A stretch of 64,000 bases of DNA, from contig OZ253540.1 of the NCBI GenBank assembly GCA_965262485.1, forward strand, positions 1,984,001 to 2,048,000. The letters are read 5' to 3'. Position 1 is the stretch's first letter; each line of letters begins with the position of its first letter. The position numbers and the translations under genes were made by a program. Shown here piece after piece: positions 9,782 to 18,764 of this stretch. The notes under the pieces are model-generated. The model saw only the letters and a list, made by a program, of their open reading frames with translations, was not told where the DNA came from and searched no databases. Source of the DNA: Bin87 sp965262485 (GTDB lineage: Bacteria > Chloroflexota > Dehalococcoidia > Lucifugimonadales > UBA3495).

Positions 9782-10183
9782 CTATCCCTCGGCCAGTTGG
9801 AATGGGAACCCCAGGGCGCTGCCGGCGTCAATGTTTGCGGTCATGTAACCCTCGGCGCTCCTGGACAATCCATTGTCTCCCCGCATTTCATTGCCTTTTC
9901 CGGCCAATTCGCGAGCTTTGTCTTCAATCCCGGAGACGCCAAACGCCATGTGGTACGGGCCCGGCCCGAAGGTTGAGAGGTACTGCCCCATTGCAGAATC
10001 CGGATCCAGTGGTTCGGTGAATTCGACGTTGGTTTGTCCAACTTTGTAAATAGCGTTTTTCATGCCGCGTGATTCGTAAACCTGAATCTTCTCCGGAGTC
10101 AGGCCGAAATTGTCCTCGATGTACTTGGCCATCTCGTCAGCGTTGTGGACTAGGATGCGAACATGGTGTATAAAGTCGAACAT
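9782..10183 (-). CDS. VOC family protein, paralogue 2
   Basis: This 133-residue VOC protein is the partner of the gene at 9276. It starts MFDFIHHVRILVHNADEM, which aligns with the other copy, and ends GFPFQLAEG. The longer open frame upstream of 10183 is rejected because GGAGGGAG precedes this ATG and the homology begins exactly here. Metal-ligand candidates are conserved (HHVRI, NVEFTEPL, YHMAFG). It is divergent from the S51-like gene, with which it shares a short promoter region. Confidence 0.85.
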   Translation of the reverse strand: MFDFIHHVRILVHNADEMAKYIEDNFGLTPEKIQVYESRGMKNAIYKVGQTNVEFTEPLDPDSAMGQYLSTFGPGPYHMAFGVSGIEDKARELAGKGNEMRGDNGLSRSAEGYMTANIDAGSALGFPFQLAEG

Positions 10184-10220
10184 TCTCCCTCCAGTATGGA
10201 ATGAGTCGGCGGCGCTACAT

Positions 10221-10955
10221 TTGACGAACCAGCGACAACTTCCCGGTCGGGCCCATCGCCTCCTGTTGGTTGGCGGCGACGAATTTCGCCCGTCCTGCAT
10301 CGAGATGGACCGGCAACTGCTGGCCCTGGCCGGCGGCGCGAACCCGCGCGTTGCCATCATACCAACAGCAGCGGCGTTCGAGAACCCACAGCGCGCCGCG
10401 TCTAACGGTGTGCGTCACTTCAACAGCCTGGGAGCCGATGCGTTTGCCATCGACTTAACCGACCGGAGTGGCGCCGAAGACCCCGCCGTTGTGAACCGGA
10501 TAGCCGGCGCTGACGTCATCTATTTCACCGGCGGAAACCCGGATCATCTGCTATCCGTGTTGTCCGACTCCCTGTTCCTTGAGGCCGTTATCGCCGCCGG
10601 GCAACGGGGCGTATTACTGGCCGGGTCCAGCGCCGGGGCGATGGTAATGGGTGAACGAATGCGCCGACCGAGTTCACCGCAGGGGATCGAGGCGCTGTCC
10701 CTGGTTCCCGGCGTGATGGTACTCCCGCACCACGAACGGAGCTCGCCAAGCGTGGTTTCGGATCAAGTGTCAGCCATCGGCGAATCAGGTTTGACTGTTC
10801 TCGGCATCGACGGCGCAACCGGAGCCTTGCTGGAATCCCAACGAGCCACCGTGCTGGGAGCGGGCCACGTTACCGCATACCGAGCCGGCGATTGGGTCAT
10901 CCACTCCGCTGGCGACGCCGTGGCCGGATTGACCTCATCAGGAGCTGGAGCCTAG
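10221..10955 (+). CDS. S51-like peptidase / cyanophycinase-type class I glutamine-amidotransferase-like protein
   Basis: The protein has the S51 layout: LLLVGGDEF at the N-terminus, VAIIPTAAAFENP, VIYFTGGNPDHLL, and the nucleophile elbow LLAGSSAGAMVMGE with Ser as nucleophile. PHHERSS may supply the His. The S51 family includes dipeptidase E and cyanophycinase. The frame is open further upstream, but that part overlaps the divergent VOC gene and has no family similarity. A TTG at 10221 is the best start, with only a weak ribosome site, so the N-terminus is uncertain. Its TAG stop shares the palindrome CTAG with the stop of hisIE on the other strand. Confidence 0.8.
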   Translation: MTNQRQLPGRAHRLLLVGGDEFRPSCIEMDRQLLALAGGANPRVAIIPTAAAFENPQRAASNGVRHFNSLGADAFAIDLTDRSGAEDPAVVNRIAGADVIYFTGGNPDHLLSVLSDSLFLEAVIAAGQRGVLLAGSSAGAMVMGERMRRPSSPQGIEALSLVPGVMVLPHHERSSPSVVSDQVSAIGESGLTVLGIDGATGALLESQRATVLGAGHVTAYRAGDWVIHSAGDAVAGLTSSGAGA

Positions 10956-11575
10956 CCCCGACGGGAACGCAACTCTTCCCAAACGGCGTTGGGCGACACC
11001 CCGGCCGACGCCATCAAGGTGAGGGTGTGATACAAAAGGTCCGCGATTTCCCCGGGCAAGTTTTCAGTGTCATTGGTAGCTGCGGCCAAAGCCGCCTCCC
11101 CCGCTTCCTCGATGACCTTCTGCGCGACCCGGCTGGTGCCTTCCCCCAGCAATTTGGCAGTGTAGCTGCCTTCCGGCATCGCGCGTTGCCGATCCTTGAT
11201 CACCGCAAACAGTTCGTCCAGCACCCGCGGGCCACCGTCGGAGGCTTCGTAGTCGTCGGGCAATCCGTCCATTTCGGTGTAAAAGCACGATGTCTCGCCG
11301 GTATGGCACGCCGGACCGTCCGGGTCAACTTTCAGCAGGATGGTATCCGAGTCGCAATCGACGTACCACTCGCGCAGGTTCAGATAGTTGCCCGAAACTT
11401 CGCCCTTGTGCCACAGGTCTTCCTGGCTGCGACTGTAGAACCAGACCTGCGTTCCCTCTACCGTGCGTTTCAACGACCCGGGGTTCATGTAGCCCAACAT
11501 CAATACGCGCCCGGTGTTGATGTCCTGGGCGATTGCCGGAACCAGTCCTCGGTCATCCAGTTTAATTTCGGTCAT
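10952..11575 (-). CDS. hisIE: Bifunctional phosphoribosyl-AMP cyclohydrolase / phosphoribosyl-ATP pyrophosphatase
   Basis: This 207-residue fusion catalyses steps 2 and 3 of histidine biosynthesis. The HisI part (about 1-110) carries WFYSRSQEDLWHKGE and the zinc cysteines C74, C90 and C97 (CDSD, ACHTGETSCF). The HisE part (about 115-207) has the MazG-like EEAGEAALAA and EIADLLYHTLTLM helices with acidic metal ligands. The start at 11575 matches the family N-terminus MTEIKLDDRGLVPAI. It overlaps the end of the HAD gene by 14 bp and is third in the hisF-HAD-hisIE operon. Confidence 0.96.
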   Translation of the reverse strand: MTEIKLDDRGLVPAIAQDINTGRVLMLGYMNPGSLKRTVEGTQVWFYSRSQEDLWHKGEVSGNYLNLREWYVDCDSDTILLKVDPDGPACHTGETSCFYTEMDGLPDDYEASDGGPRVLDELFAVIKDRQRAMPEGSYTAKLLGEGTSRVAQKVIEEAGEAALAAATNDTENLPGEIADLLYHTLTLMASAGVSPNAVWEELRSRRG

Positions 11576-12302
11576 GGGTTTCCTCCGTGGCTGCGCGCCT
11601 CCCGATATTCTCCAGGGCAGATGGCAGCTCCAGCAAATTGCGAATCTCAGCGTCCGGGGTCGATAACGATTGTTGCAACGGAGCGGCGGCCCGATTGATC
11701 CAAATCGCGGCCATTCCCACGCCATGCGCCCCGGCAACATCTTCAAACTGGCGATCGCCCACATATACACACTCGCCCGGATCCACGTCCATTTGCCGGC
11801 ATGCCGCTTCAAACAGTCGCGCATCCGGCTTGTAACACCCTTCGCCTTCAGACGAGATCACCGCTGCAAAAGGCAATCCGATTCGGGCCACTACGGGATG
11901 CAGATAGGCATCGTCGGCGTTGGAGATTATCGCCAGGCGCAGATCCCTGGAAATCAGGGTCAGGGCTTCCAGACTGTCGGGCCATAGCCCGCGCGTGCCC
12001 AGGTCGTCGATGGATTTTTGCGACGCGGCCCGCCCGTCTCCCTGGACACCCAGGTCGCGAAAAGCTCCGCTGAATGCCTCTGCCCAACCATCCAGGTATG
12101 AGATGAACGGTGCGCCGGGGGCAGTGCGACGATCGCGAAAGTTGTCCGCCCCGTTGTCCCAGGCTTGCCGCAAAGCCTCCGGTGTGGTGTCCAGCCTTTG
12201 GTCGCGGATAATATCGGCGAACGTCTGCCGCCAGAGATCCGACCCATCCTGCGCGATGGTATTGAACATGTCGAATATGACCGTGGTGATAGCCGTCGCC
12301 AT
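11562..12302 (-). CDS. HAD-superfamily hydrolase in the his operon
   Basis: This 246-residue haloacid dehalogenase-like hydrolase has motif I VIFDMFNTIAQDG (nucleophile Asp), motif II LAIISNADD, motif III region CYKPD with its Lys, and motif IV VGDRQFEDVAGAHGVGM. An alpha-helical cap lies between motifs I and II. It lies 34 bp after hisF and overlaps hisIE, so co-transcription is very likely. Histidine biosynthesis needs a histidinol-phosphate phosphatase, and HAD enzymes fill that role in some bacteria. That assignment here is a guess from context only. Confidence 0.85.
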   Translation of the reverse strand: MATAITTVIFDMFNTIAQDGSDLWRQTFADIIRDQRLDTTPEALRQAWDNGADNFRDRRTAPGAPFISYLDGWAEAFSGAFRDLGVQGDGRAASQKSIDDLGTRGLWPDSLEALTLISRDLRLAIISNADDAYLHPVVARIGLPFAAVISSEGEGCYKPDARLFEAACRQMDVDPGECVYVGDRQFEDVAGAHGVGMAAIWINRAAAPLQQSLSTPDAEIRNLLELPSALENIGRRAATEETHDRN

Positions 12303-12336
12303 CCAATCACCTGCAAAAATTATCGTGGATGTCGGA

Positions 12337-13146
12337 TCAAACCCTCATGGGAATATCGCGAGAGGCCAGGTAATTCTTCGCCTCCGCAATGGAATAAGCG
12401 CCGAAATGGAAGATACTGGCGGCCAATACCGCATCCGCTTCGCCGCCGGTGAAAGCATCATACAGATGCTCCAGGTTGCCGGCTCCCCCGCTGGCAATAA
12501 CCGGCACGGGAACCGCTCTGGCAATCGCTCGGGTCAACTCCAGATCATAACCGTTAAGTTGCCCGTCTTCGTCCATACTGGTCAGCAGAATCTCGCCCGA
12601 TCCCAAACCGACGGCGCGTTGTGCCCATTTCACCGCATCCAGCCCGGTAGGGTTGCGCCCGCCGTGGGTGAATACCTGCCATCCGGAACGCGCGTCGATT
12701 GCCAGGGATTCGTCGGCAGGCGCCGGATACTCCTCGCCCTCCACCACCCTCCGGGCGTCGATTGCCACCACGATACATTGGCTGCCGAATTGGCCGGCGC
12801 CATCGGTCACCAGGTCAGGCGTGTTGATGGCAGCGGTATTGATGGAAACTTTGTCGGCTCCGGCGTTGAGCATCCGCCGCACGTCTTCGATGGACCGTAT
12901 GCCACCGCCCACGGTCAGCGGAATGAACACCTGCTCCGAGACCCGCTGCACAACAGCTACCATAGTGTCGCGGGAGTCGCTGCTCGCGGTAATATCCAAA
13001 AACACCAGCTCGTCGCCGCCCTCCCGGTCGTATTGCGCTGCCAGCTCGGCTGGATCGCCGGCATCACGAAGGTTCACAAAACTGGTCCCCTTGACCACCC
13101 GCCCGCCGTCAACGTCCAGGCACGGGATAATGCGGCGCGTCAACAC
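12337..13146 (-). CDS. hisF: Imidazole glycerol phosphate synthase, cyclase subunit
   Basis: This 269-residue TIM barrel makes imidazole glycerol phosphate and AICAR together with HisH. The N-terminus MLTRRIIPCLDVDGGRVVKG contains the catalytic Asp in LDVDGG. The second catalytic Asp lies in VVAIDARR, and phosphate-binding GGGI and ASGGAGN loops are present. The length is slightly above the usual 255. It is the first recognisable gene of the hisF-HAD-hisIE operon; hisH is not in this window. Confidence 0.97.
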   Translation of the reverse strand: MLTRRIIPCLDVDGGRVVKGTSFVNLRDAGDPAELAAQYDREGGDELVFLDITASSDSRDTMVAVVQRVSEQVFIPLTVGGGIRSIEDVRRMLNAGADKVSINTAAINTPDLVTDGAGQFGSQCIVVAIDARRVVEGEEYPAPADESLAIDARSGWQVFTHGGRNPTGLDAVKWAQRAVGLGSGEILLTSMDEDGQLNGYDLELTRAIARAVPVPVIASGGAGNLEHLYDAFTGGEADAVLAASIFHFGAYSIAEAKNYLASRDIPMRV

Positions 13147-13285
13147 GTTATAAATGCCTTCCGGTGTCCAAAAATCGGATCAAGTATAGCACCACAACAT
13201 GTCGCAACCGGACTTGCCTGCACGCGCACACCCTAATATGATTGCTTAAACCGAAATACAGACGCGCCACCTCAGGAGGCAAATA

Positions 13286-13681
13286 ATGTCATTGAATCTA
13301 GCCGCAACCAATCGGATCATGGCGGCCGCTATTGCACAGGCGGAAGAACTAAACATCAAGGTAAGTGTCGCAGTGGTGGACGCCGGGGGCCGCCTGCTGG
13401 GATTGCAGCGAATGGACGGCGCAATCTGGGCCTCTGCTTATGGCTGCCAGGGTAAGGCCGTGGCGTCGGCCGCGTTCGGACAACCCAGCGGTGCAATGCA
13501 AGCCCGCGCCGAGGCGCCCACACCCAGCGGCATTCGCCAGCGTTCCGGGTCCGAGATGATATTCGGACAGGGCGCAGTTCCCATAATTAGCGATGGCGAA
13601 GTTGTTGGAGCGTGTGGTGTCGGCGGCGGCACCAGCGAAGAGGACGAACAATGCGCCGCCGCCGGCGCCGCCGCGCTTTAG
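13286..13681 (+). CDS. GlcG/HbpS-family protein
   Basis: This 131-residue protein matches the small GlcG/HbpS (DUF336) family: VSVAVVDAGGRLLGLQRMDGA, then QGKAVASAAFG, GQGAVPIISDGEVVGACGVGGGTSEEDEQCAAAG. Members bind haem or are found in glycolate and diol-utilisation operons; the actual ligand is unknown. AGGAGG lies nine bases before the ATG. It faces the cyclase gene tail to tail with 26 bp between them. Confidence 0.85.
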   Translation: MSLNLAATNRIMAAAIAQAEELNIKVSVAVVDAGGRLLGLQRMDGAIWASAYGCQGKAVASAAFGQPSGAMQARAEAPTPSGIRQRSGSEMIFGQGAVPIISDGEVVGACGVGGGTSEEDEQCAAAGAAAL

Positions 13682-13707
13682 CCCTGGCCCATCGTCGCGG
13701 GCACACT

Positions 13708-14427
13708 TCAGGGTGTCAGAGCCAACACTGACGCCGGGGAACCGCTGCCGCCTGCCAGTCTCAATCGCCCCACTACTATCGTAGAACCGGCAGGCGGCAG
13801 CTGGTCCAGATTGTTCAGGCATTCCAACACCAGCCGGTGTTTTTCCAGGACCAGCCTGCTGACCTCAAAACTGGTGTCAACCCCGGCATCAACGCCCGGC
13901 GCATCGGTTCCCAACCCGGACGCACCCCGTGCCTGCAGCAACTCCCGCGCCGCGTCCGGGTCGAACCCCGGTGTGTGCATAACTCCGGAGGAGTCAGCAT
14001 TGATGAACCGGTGGGGTTCTTCCCAATATCGATGCCATCCGGTGTGCAGCAATACTAACGCTCCCGGAGGAATCCGGCCCCACTCCTGCTCCCAGGATTC
14101 GATACCGCGTCTATCCAGTACGTAATCCGGGTCCACGGCGGCTCGGACGCTCACGTCAACCACAGCCGCCGGCACGACGAGCTGCTCCGGTTGCAAATCG
14201 TCTGGTCCCGCAGCCCCAGCATGAAACGTCGCCGGAGATGATATGTGGGTGCCACTGTGCTCGCCCATCTCAAATCGCCGCAAAAAATAACCGCCTTCGG
14301 CAATCGTAGCAACGGTTTCAAATCTTACCGGCGGATCTCCGGGCCACCGGGGCATTCCGGGTTTTATCGAATGGCTCAAATCAACCACTCGCCGGTACCG
14401 GATTTCCCTCATTGGCGACTCGTGCAT
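13708..14427 (-). CDS. Cyclase-family (kynurenine formamidase-like) hydrolase
   Basis: This roughly 239-residue protein belongs to the metal-dependent cyclase family: VVDLSHSIKPGMPRWPGDPPV, EHSGTHISSPATFHAG, LLHTGWHRYW and a C-terminal VLECLNNLDQLPP. In the family motif HxGTHxDxPxHF the Asp is replaced by Ser and the second His by Thr here, though a His follows the Phe, so metal binding may be altered. I chose ATG 14427, with an AGGA site, over the longer open frame. ATG 14412 is also possible. Confidence 0.82.
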   Translation of the reverse strand: MHESPMREIRYRRVVDLSHSIKPGMPRWPGDPPVRFETVATIAEGGYFLRRFEMGEHSGTHISSPATFHAGAAGPDDLQPEQLVVPAAVVDVSVRAAVDPDYVLDRRGIESWEQEWGRIPPGALVLLHTGWHRYWEEPHRFINADSSGVMHTPGFDPDAARELLQARGASGLGTDAPGVDAGVDTSFEVSRLVLEKHRLVLECLNNLDQLPPAGSTIVVGRLRLAGGSGSPASVLALTP

Positions 14428-14514
14428 GTCTGGATATCCTGGTGAACCGGGTTGGCAACGCAACAGCCCCAATGCTGCCCACGGCGAAATTGCTCCCGGT
14501 GTTAACGCTCGCCA

Positions 14515-14820
14515 TCAGGCCGCGTCAAGCCAAACGTCATCGCCGCCAGCATCCCGCGCCACATCAGTCAGGATCGGTTGCCGGCGCCGCAGCTGCTCGA
14601 TGTGACCGTCCACCCATTGCATGGATTCCGGGAAACTCCGGGCGATGCCCAATTCGGAGAGCTGCCCAGTTTTGTTCCAACCATACACGACGTAACTGAT
14701 TGATGGAATCTCTCCATGAATCATGTAGCCCCGGTAGCTGATCTTTCGGCCGTGGCCGGGGATTGCGGTGGTGGTTACTGCGTTGCGGACGTTGAAGACG
14801 CTTTCAGTGTTGTGCGGCAT
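14515..14820 (-). CDS. Hypothetical protein, 101 residues
   Basis: I do not recognise this protein. The start at 14820 has GAGGAA six bases upstream. The product begins MPHNTESVFNVRNAV, contains a Tyr-rich central stretch (ISYRGYMIHGEIPSISYVVY), and ends in an acidic tail (DDVWLDAA). No signal peptide or membrane segment is seen. It lies downstream of the hisS terminator on the same strand and 87 bp before the cyclase gene. Confidence 0.6.
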   Translation of the reverse strand: MPHNTESVFNVRNAVTTTAIPGHGRKISYRGYMIHGEIPSISYVVYGWNKTGQLSELGIARSFPESMQWVDGHIEQLRRRQPILTDVARDAGGDDVWLDAA

Positions 14821-14941
14821 TGTGGTTCCTCTGGCACGCCTAAGTTTTGTGTATCCGGCGCGGTACATATGTTCTATCGCGACCAATTGAACCGTCAACG
14901 CCCGGCCTGTCATCGATTTTTCCCGCGCCGAGCGCGGCGAA

Positions 14942-14969
14942 CCAAAAAGGCTGGCCCGTGAGCCAGCCT
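14942..14969 (-). terminator. Intrinsic terminator of hisS
   Basis: On the minus strand AGGCTGGC and GCCAGCCT form a perfect 8-bp stem with a 6-base loop, followed directly by TTTTTGG. It lies 27 bp beyond the hisS stop and separates hisS from the small hypothetical gene. Confidence 0.85.
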
Positions 14970-14995
14970 CTATCATCCTATGCAACAGCCCGCTA

Positions 14996-16261
14996 TCAAC
15001 CGGCGATCTGCGACAGAAACTCGCTAAGATTTTGGGTCTGTTGGTTCGACGTGTTCATGTTCCGCACCGCCACCGTGCCATCTCTAACTTCATCCTCGCC
15101 CAAAATCAACACCGTTTCGACACCAAGCGCGCTGGCCTGGCGCATCTGTCCGCGCAAGGCCCGGCCACCGTTGGCCAATATCGCTCCAACCCCGGCATTT
15201 CGCATCCGGTGGGCCAGATGCACTCCAGCTACTCTGGCGTCATCGCCAATAGTAGCGATCAGATAACGCGGCGCCGGTTCGTCGGGTACCGGAATTTCGG
15301 CCCGCTGCAGGTTCAACGTTAGCCGTTCGAGCCCACTGCCGAAACCGATTCCGGGCGTAGGGCGACCACCCAGCTGTTCGATCAAGCCGTCGTACCTGCC
15401 GCCGCCGCATATCGTTGACTGCGCACCCTCAATCGCCGGCTGTATTTCGAAAACAGTGCGGGTGTAGTAGTCCAGCCCTCTAACCAGCCGGTGGTCCACC
15501 CGATGCTCAATACCGTTGGCCGCCAGGTAACTTTGCACCCGACCCCAGTGCAACTGGCAATCGGCGCACAGGCACTCAACCGATTTTGGGGCGTCTTCAC
15601 CCAGCGCCCGGCAGGATTCAACCTTGCAGTCCAGCAGACGCAGGGGATTGCGCTCCAGGCGCGTTCGGCAATCCTGGCAAAGATGCCCCTGCGTGTTGTC
15701 AAAATAGTTTTTCAGTGCGGCGATGTATTGTGGACGGCACTGCTCGTCGCCGATGCTGTTGGTCACCAACGTCACGTCAGACAGGCCGATGTCGTGAACA
15801 AATGTCCACGCCACCTCAATGACCTCCGCATCGACGGACGGATCGCCGTCGCCGATGGCTTCGACGCCAAACTGATGGTGCTGCCGAAAACGGCCGGCCT
15901 GGGGGCGTTCGTACCTGAACACCGGGCACAGGTAATACAAGCGAACCGGCTGCGTTTGATTGTGCATCCCGTGTTGAAGGTACGCCCGACAGACGGGCGC
16001 GGTGCCTTCGGCCCGCAGCGTAACCATGTCGCCGCCGCGGTCCTCAAACACGTACATCTCTTTTTCAACAATATCGGTGCCTTCGCCAACGCCCCGGACA
16101 AACAGCCCGGCGTCCTCGAACATGGGACTGTCAATCCGGCCGTAACCAAAACGGCGCGCCACACTGACGGCCTTGTCTTCCAAATACCGCCAGTATTTCT
16201 GCTCTGCCGGGAGGCGGTCAGCAGTTCCGCGTGGGGCTTGAAACGTGGGCATGATAGTCAA
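14996..16261 (-). CDS. hisS: Histidyl-tRNA synthetase
   Basis: This 421-residue class II synthetase charges tRNA-His. Visible are FQAPRGTADRLP (start of motif 1 region), TLRAEGTAPVCRAYLQH, motif 2 FRYERPQAGRFRQHHQFG, the insertion domain with cysteine pairs (CQDC, CLCADC), LVRGLDYYTRTVFE, CGGGRYDGL, and motif 3 GIGFGSGLERL. The C-terminal anticodon domain (LGEDEVRDGTVAVRNM) is complete. ATG at 16261 or 16252 are equally likely starts. A terminator follows the gene. Confidence 0.97.
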   Translation of the reverse strand: MTIMPTFQAPRGTADRLPAEQKYWRYLEDKAVSVARRFGYGRIDSPMFEDAGLFVRGVGEGTDIVEKEMYVFEDRGGDMVTLRAEGTAPVCRAYLQHGMHNQTQPVRLYYLCPVFRYERPQAGRFRQHHQFGVEAIGDGDPSVDAEVIEVAWTFVHDIGLSDVTLVTNSIGDEQCRPQYIAALKNYFDNTQGHLCQDCRTRLERNPLRLLDCKVESCRALGEDAPKSVECLCADCQLHWGRVQSYLAANGIEHRVDHRLVRGLDYYTRTVFEIQPAIEGAQSTICGGGRYDGLIEQLGGRPTPGIGFGSGLERLTLNLQRAEIPVPDEPAPRYLIATIGDDARVAGVHLAHRMRNAGVGAILANGGRALRGQMRQASALGVETVLILGEDEVRDGTVAVRNMNTSNQQTQNLSEFLSQIAG

Positions 16262-16356
16262 TCCGCTCTGTCGGTTGTGTCGCGTATATTCTGGCTGGCG
16301 TTAATCGATTGAAATTCACTGGAAAATATGCGCCCGATTTGTCAGGCCGTTTTGAT

Positions 16357-17607
16357 TCAGGCCTTGCCGGTCGATTGAAGTTCGTTCAGCTCTTCAGCAG
16401 TCAAACCGCCGATATCGCACAGCACTTCCCGGTTGTGCTGACCCAACCGCGGCGGCGGGTTGGTCGGAGTGTTTTCGCACCCGGTCAATTGTACCGGCGT
16501 ATTCACGGTTCGGAAGGGTCGGCCATACGTATCGCCACTGTCAACGAACATGTTGCGAACCCCCAGATGCTCGCAGCGGTCCAAATCCTCGGTGTCCTGG
16601 ACGATTCCCATGGAAAACCCACATTCAAGCAGCTTCTGATTCAATTCGCGCTTGGGCAAGCGCACCGACCATTCTTCGATCGCTGGCACGATGTGGCTGA
16701 AATAAAAAGGCCCGGTTACTCCGCGTCCCAGGAAACGGGGGTCGTCCGCCAACTCGGGCCGACCGGCCAATGCCCACAACGCCCGCCATTTGTCGTCGGC
16801 GTCGCCGGCCCCTGCCAACACAACGTATCCATCTGATGCCCGCAGCGTGAGTTGGGCTGAAAACATGTTCTCCCGCGCCGTCGTCGTGGTCTGTCCAGTA
16901 GCCTGATACAGGGGCATGCTGCTGGTGGTATGGGCCACCATGCAATCATACATCGACATATCCACGTGCTGCCCCTTGCCGGTCTTGCGACGGGATTCCA
17001 GGGCCAGCAAAACGCCCAGAGCCGTCCAAAGCCCCGGCACCGAATCTCCAACGTTGTCGCCCACCATTTGCGGGCCGCTTTCCGGCGCTCCGGTCATCAC
17101 CATCCAGCCGCCCATTCCCTGAACGCAAGGGTTGTTGGCCGGCCAGTTGGAATACGGACCCCGTAAGCCGTCGCTGTCGCCGTATCCGGTGATACTGGCA
17201 TACACCAACCCCGGGTTGATCTCCGCCAGCGCCGGGTATCCGAAACCCAGCCTTTCCATGGCGCCGGGGCCCCAATTATCCAGCAATACATCCGAAACGC
17301 GCAGCATATTGGTGAACGCGCGCTTGGCGACCGGGTCCCTTAAATCCAGGGTCACGCTTTTTTTGTTGCGGTTAACCCCCAGGTAACGGGCGCTAACGTG
17401 CGTCCCGTCCGGGCCGTCGATGTACGGGTCGTTTGCCCGTGCCCGGTCTCCCACGCCCGGACGTTCGATCTTGATGACCTCGGCGCCCATATCCGCCAAT
17501 ATCATGGAACAGTAAGGCCCCGCCACAATGTGCGTAGCGTCCAGCACGCGTAATCCTTCGAGGGGCAACGGTTGCGGGTGGATTGTCGAATCTGCGGGAG
17601 TGGTCAT
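16357..17607 (-). CDS. Class III (CaiB/BaiF) CoA-transferase
   Basis: This 416-residue protein transfers CoA between carboxylic acids. It has the family N-terminus LEGLRVLDATHIVAGPYC, GAEVIKIERPG, VTLDLRDPVAKRAF, DVLLDNWGPGAMERLG, and GKGQHVDMSMYDCM, whose Asp after GQHV is the catalytic nucleophile of the family. The substrate is unknown. It is the last intact gene before the insertion-sequence zone; a MITE has landed about 100 bp upstream of its start. Confidence 0.9.
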   Translation of the reverse strand: MTTPADSTIHPQPLPLEGLRVLDATHIVAGPYCSMILADMGAEVIKIERPGVGDRARANDPYIDGPDGTHVSARYLGVNRNKKSVTLDLRDPVAKRAFTNMLRVSDVLLDNWGPGAMERLGFGYPALAEINPGLVYASITGYGDSDGLRGPYSNWPANNPCVQGMGGWMVMTGAPESGPQMVGDNVGDSVPGLWTALGVLLALESRRKTGKGQHVDMSMYDCMVAHTTSSMPLYQATGQTTTTARENMFSAQLTLRASDGYVVLAGAGDADDKWRALWALAGRPELADDPRFLGRGVTGPFYFSHIVPAIEEWSVRLPKRELNQKLLECGFSMGIVQDTEDLDRCEHLGVRNMFVDSGDTYGRPFRTVNTPVQLTGCENTPTNPPPRLGQHNREVLCDIGGLTAEELNELQSTGKA

Positions 17608-17707
17608 TCAGTGTCTCCAGGCTCGCTTGATCGCGCTCTACGGGTACACAAAACTATACATGAGTTGATGGCGCCTTGAAAACCGCCGTATCGCCTGCCG
17701 GTCAACA

Positions 17708-17859
17708 CAGGGCAATCGCATCATCCCCGTCTTTCCCGCAAAAGCGGGAATCCAGTGCATGAAATCGCTAATGCCTTTCCCGATTCTTGCGCTTTGAGGT
17801 CTGTGTACTCCGGCTTTCGCCGCAGTGACGGGTGTCGCATTTATGATGCGATTGCCCTG
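17708..17859. mobile_element. 152-bp MITE with ISAs1-type ends
   Basis: CAGGGCAATCGCATCAT (17708-17724) and its exact reverse complement (17843-17859) are 17-bp terminal inverted repeats. They are flanked by a perfect 10-bp direct repeat CCGGTCAACA (17698-17707 and 17860-17869). There is no reading frame inside; a small hairpin TTCCCGC-AAAA-GCGGGAA is present. The first 12 bases, CAGGGCAATCGC, equal the ends of the intact ISAs1 element at 48725-49954, which also has a 10-bp target duplication. Confidence 0.85.
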
Positions 17860-18443
17860 CCGGTCAACAGTAACTGTTCAGACTTGGTGAGGTAAATTGG
17901 CCGAAGGCGGGCTGCCAGACGCTGGCACGGGTGGCGGTGGTTATGTCATATAGAGGGAGTGGATACTGAGAGTGACCTGATCACCGCCGACCGCGATGTC
18001 CTCATCGCCATCATCGCCCAACTGCAGGCCACCGTTCTGGAACAGCAGCGGGTGATTGAGCGGTTGGAGCGGCGGATTGCCGAACTGGAAGGCCAGGCGA
18101 AACCAGGCGGCCCGCCCCGAATGCCCGGCCTCAAGGCGAAATCGGGCCGAAGCCCCCAGTGCAGCAGCAGCCCAGCAAGCAGCGACGCCACGGCTTCGCC
18201 CGCCGGCGCCTGACACCGACCCACCGGGTGGAGCACGTGGTGCAGAGCTGTCCCGATTGCGGGACGTACCTGACTGGCGGCTGGGTCCAGCGCACCCGGG
18301 AAGTCATCGAGTTGCCGGTGGTTCCGGTGCAAGTCACCGAGCAGGTCTGCATCGCCAGGACCTGCCCAGTGTGTCGGCGGCGCCGAGTGCCCACCGCGCA
18401 ACTGGACGGTGTGGCGCTGGGGCGCCAACGCCTGGGCGTCAAT

Positions 18444-18467
18444 CCTGAATCAAGTTCAGGACAGGCT
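18444..18467 (+). repeat. 24-bp palindromic micro-element a
   Basis: The arms CCTGAA and TTCAGG enclose TCAAG and are followed by the tail ACAGGCT. Removing it makes copy 1 (GRQRLGVN, then LISRIATLREEGRLP) align without gaps to IS66 copy 2 (GRQRFGVS, then VQSEVSVLREERRLP). It encodes PESSSGQA in the transposase frame and is followed by CTG. Confidence 0.75.
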
Positions 18468-18740
18468 CTGATCAGCCGCATCGCCACGCTACGGGAAGAA
18501 GGGCGGCTGCCGATCCGCGGCATCCAGTGGTATCTGCGCACCGTCCATCAGCTGCGCCTCAGCGTGGGGGCCATTGTGAGCGCCATTCATCAGACCGCGC
18601 AACAGGCCCAACCAGCGGTGGTTGGGATTGTGGACCGCATCCGCGCCAGCCCGGTGGTCCACGCCGACGAAACCGGCTGGCGTCAGAGCGGGGGCAACGG
18701 CTACGTGTGGACTTTCAGCGCCCCCACCGAACGCTACTGC

Positions 18741-18764
18741 CCCTGTTCAAGCCAGGGGCAGGCT
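18741..18764 (+). repeat. 24-bp palindromic micro-element b
   Basis: The arms CCCTG and CAGGG enclose TTCAAGC and are followed by the tail GCAGGCT. It encodes PCSSQGQA in the IS66 transposase frame and is followed by CTG. It is identical to micro-element c. Confidence 0.75.
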
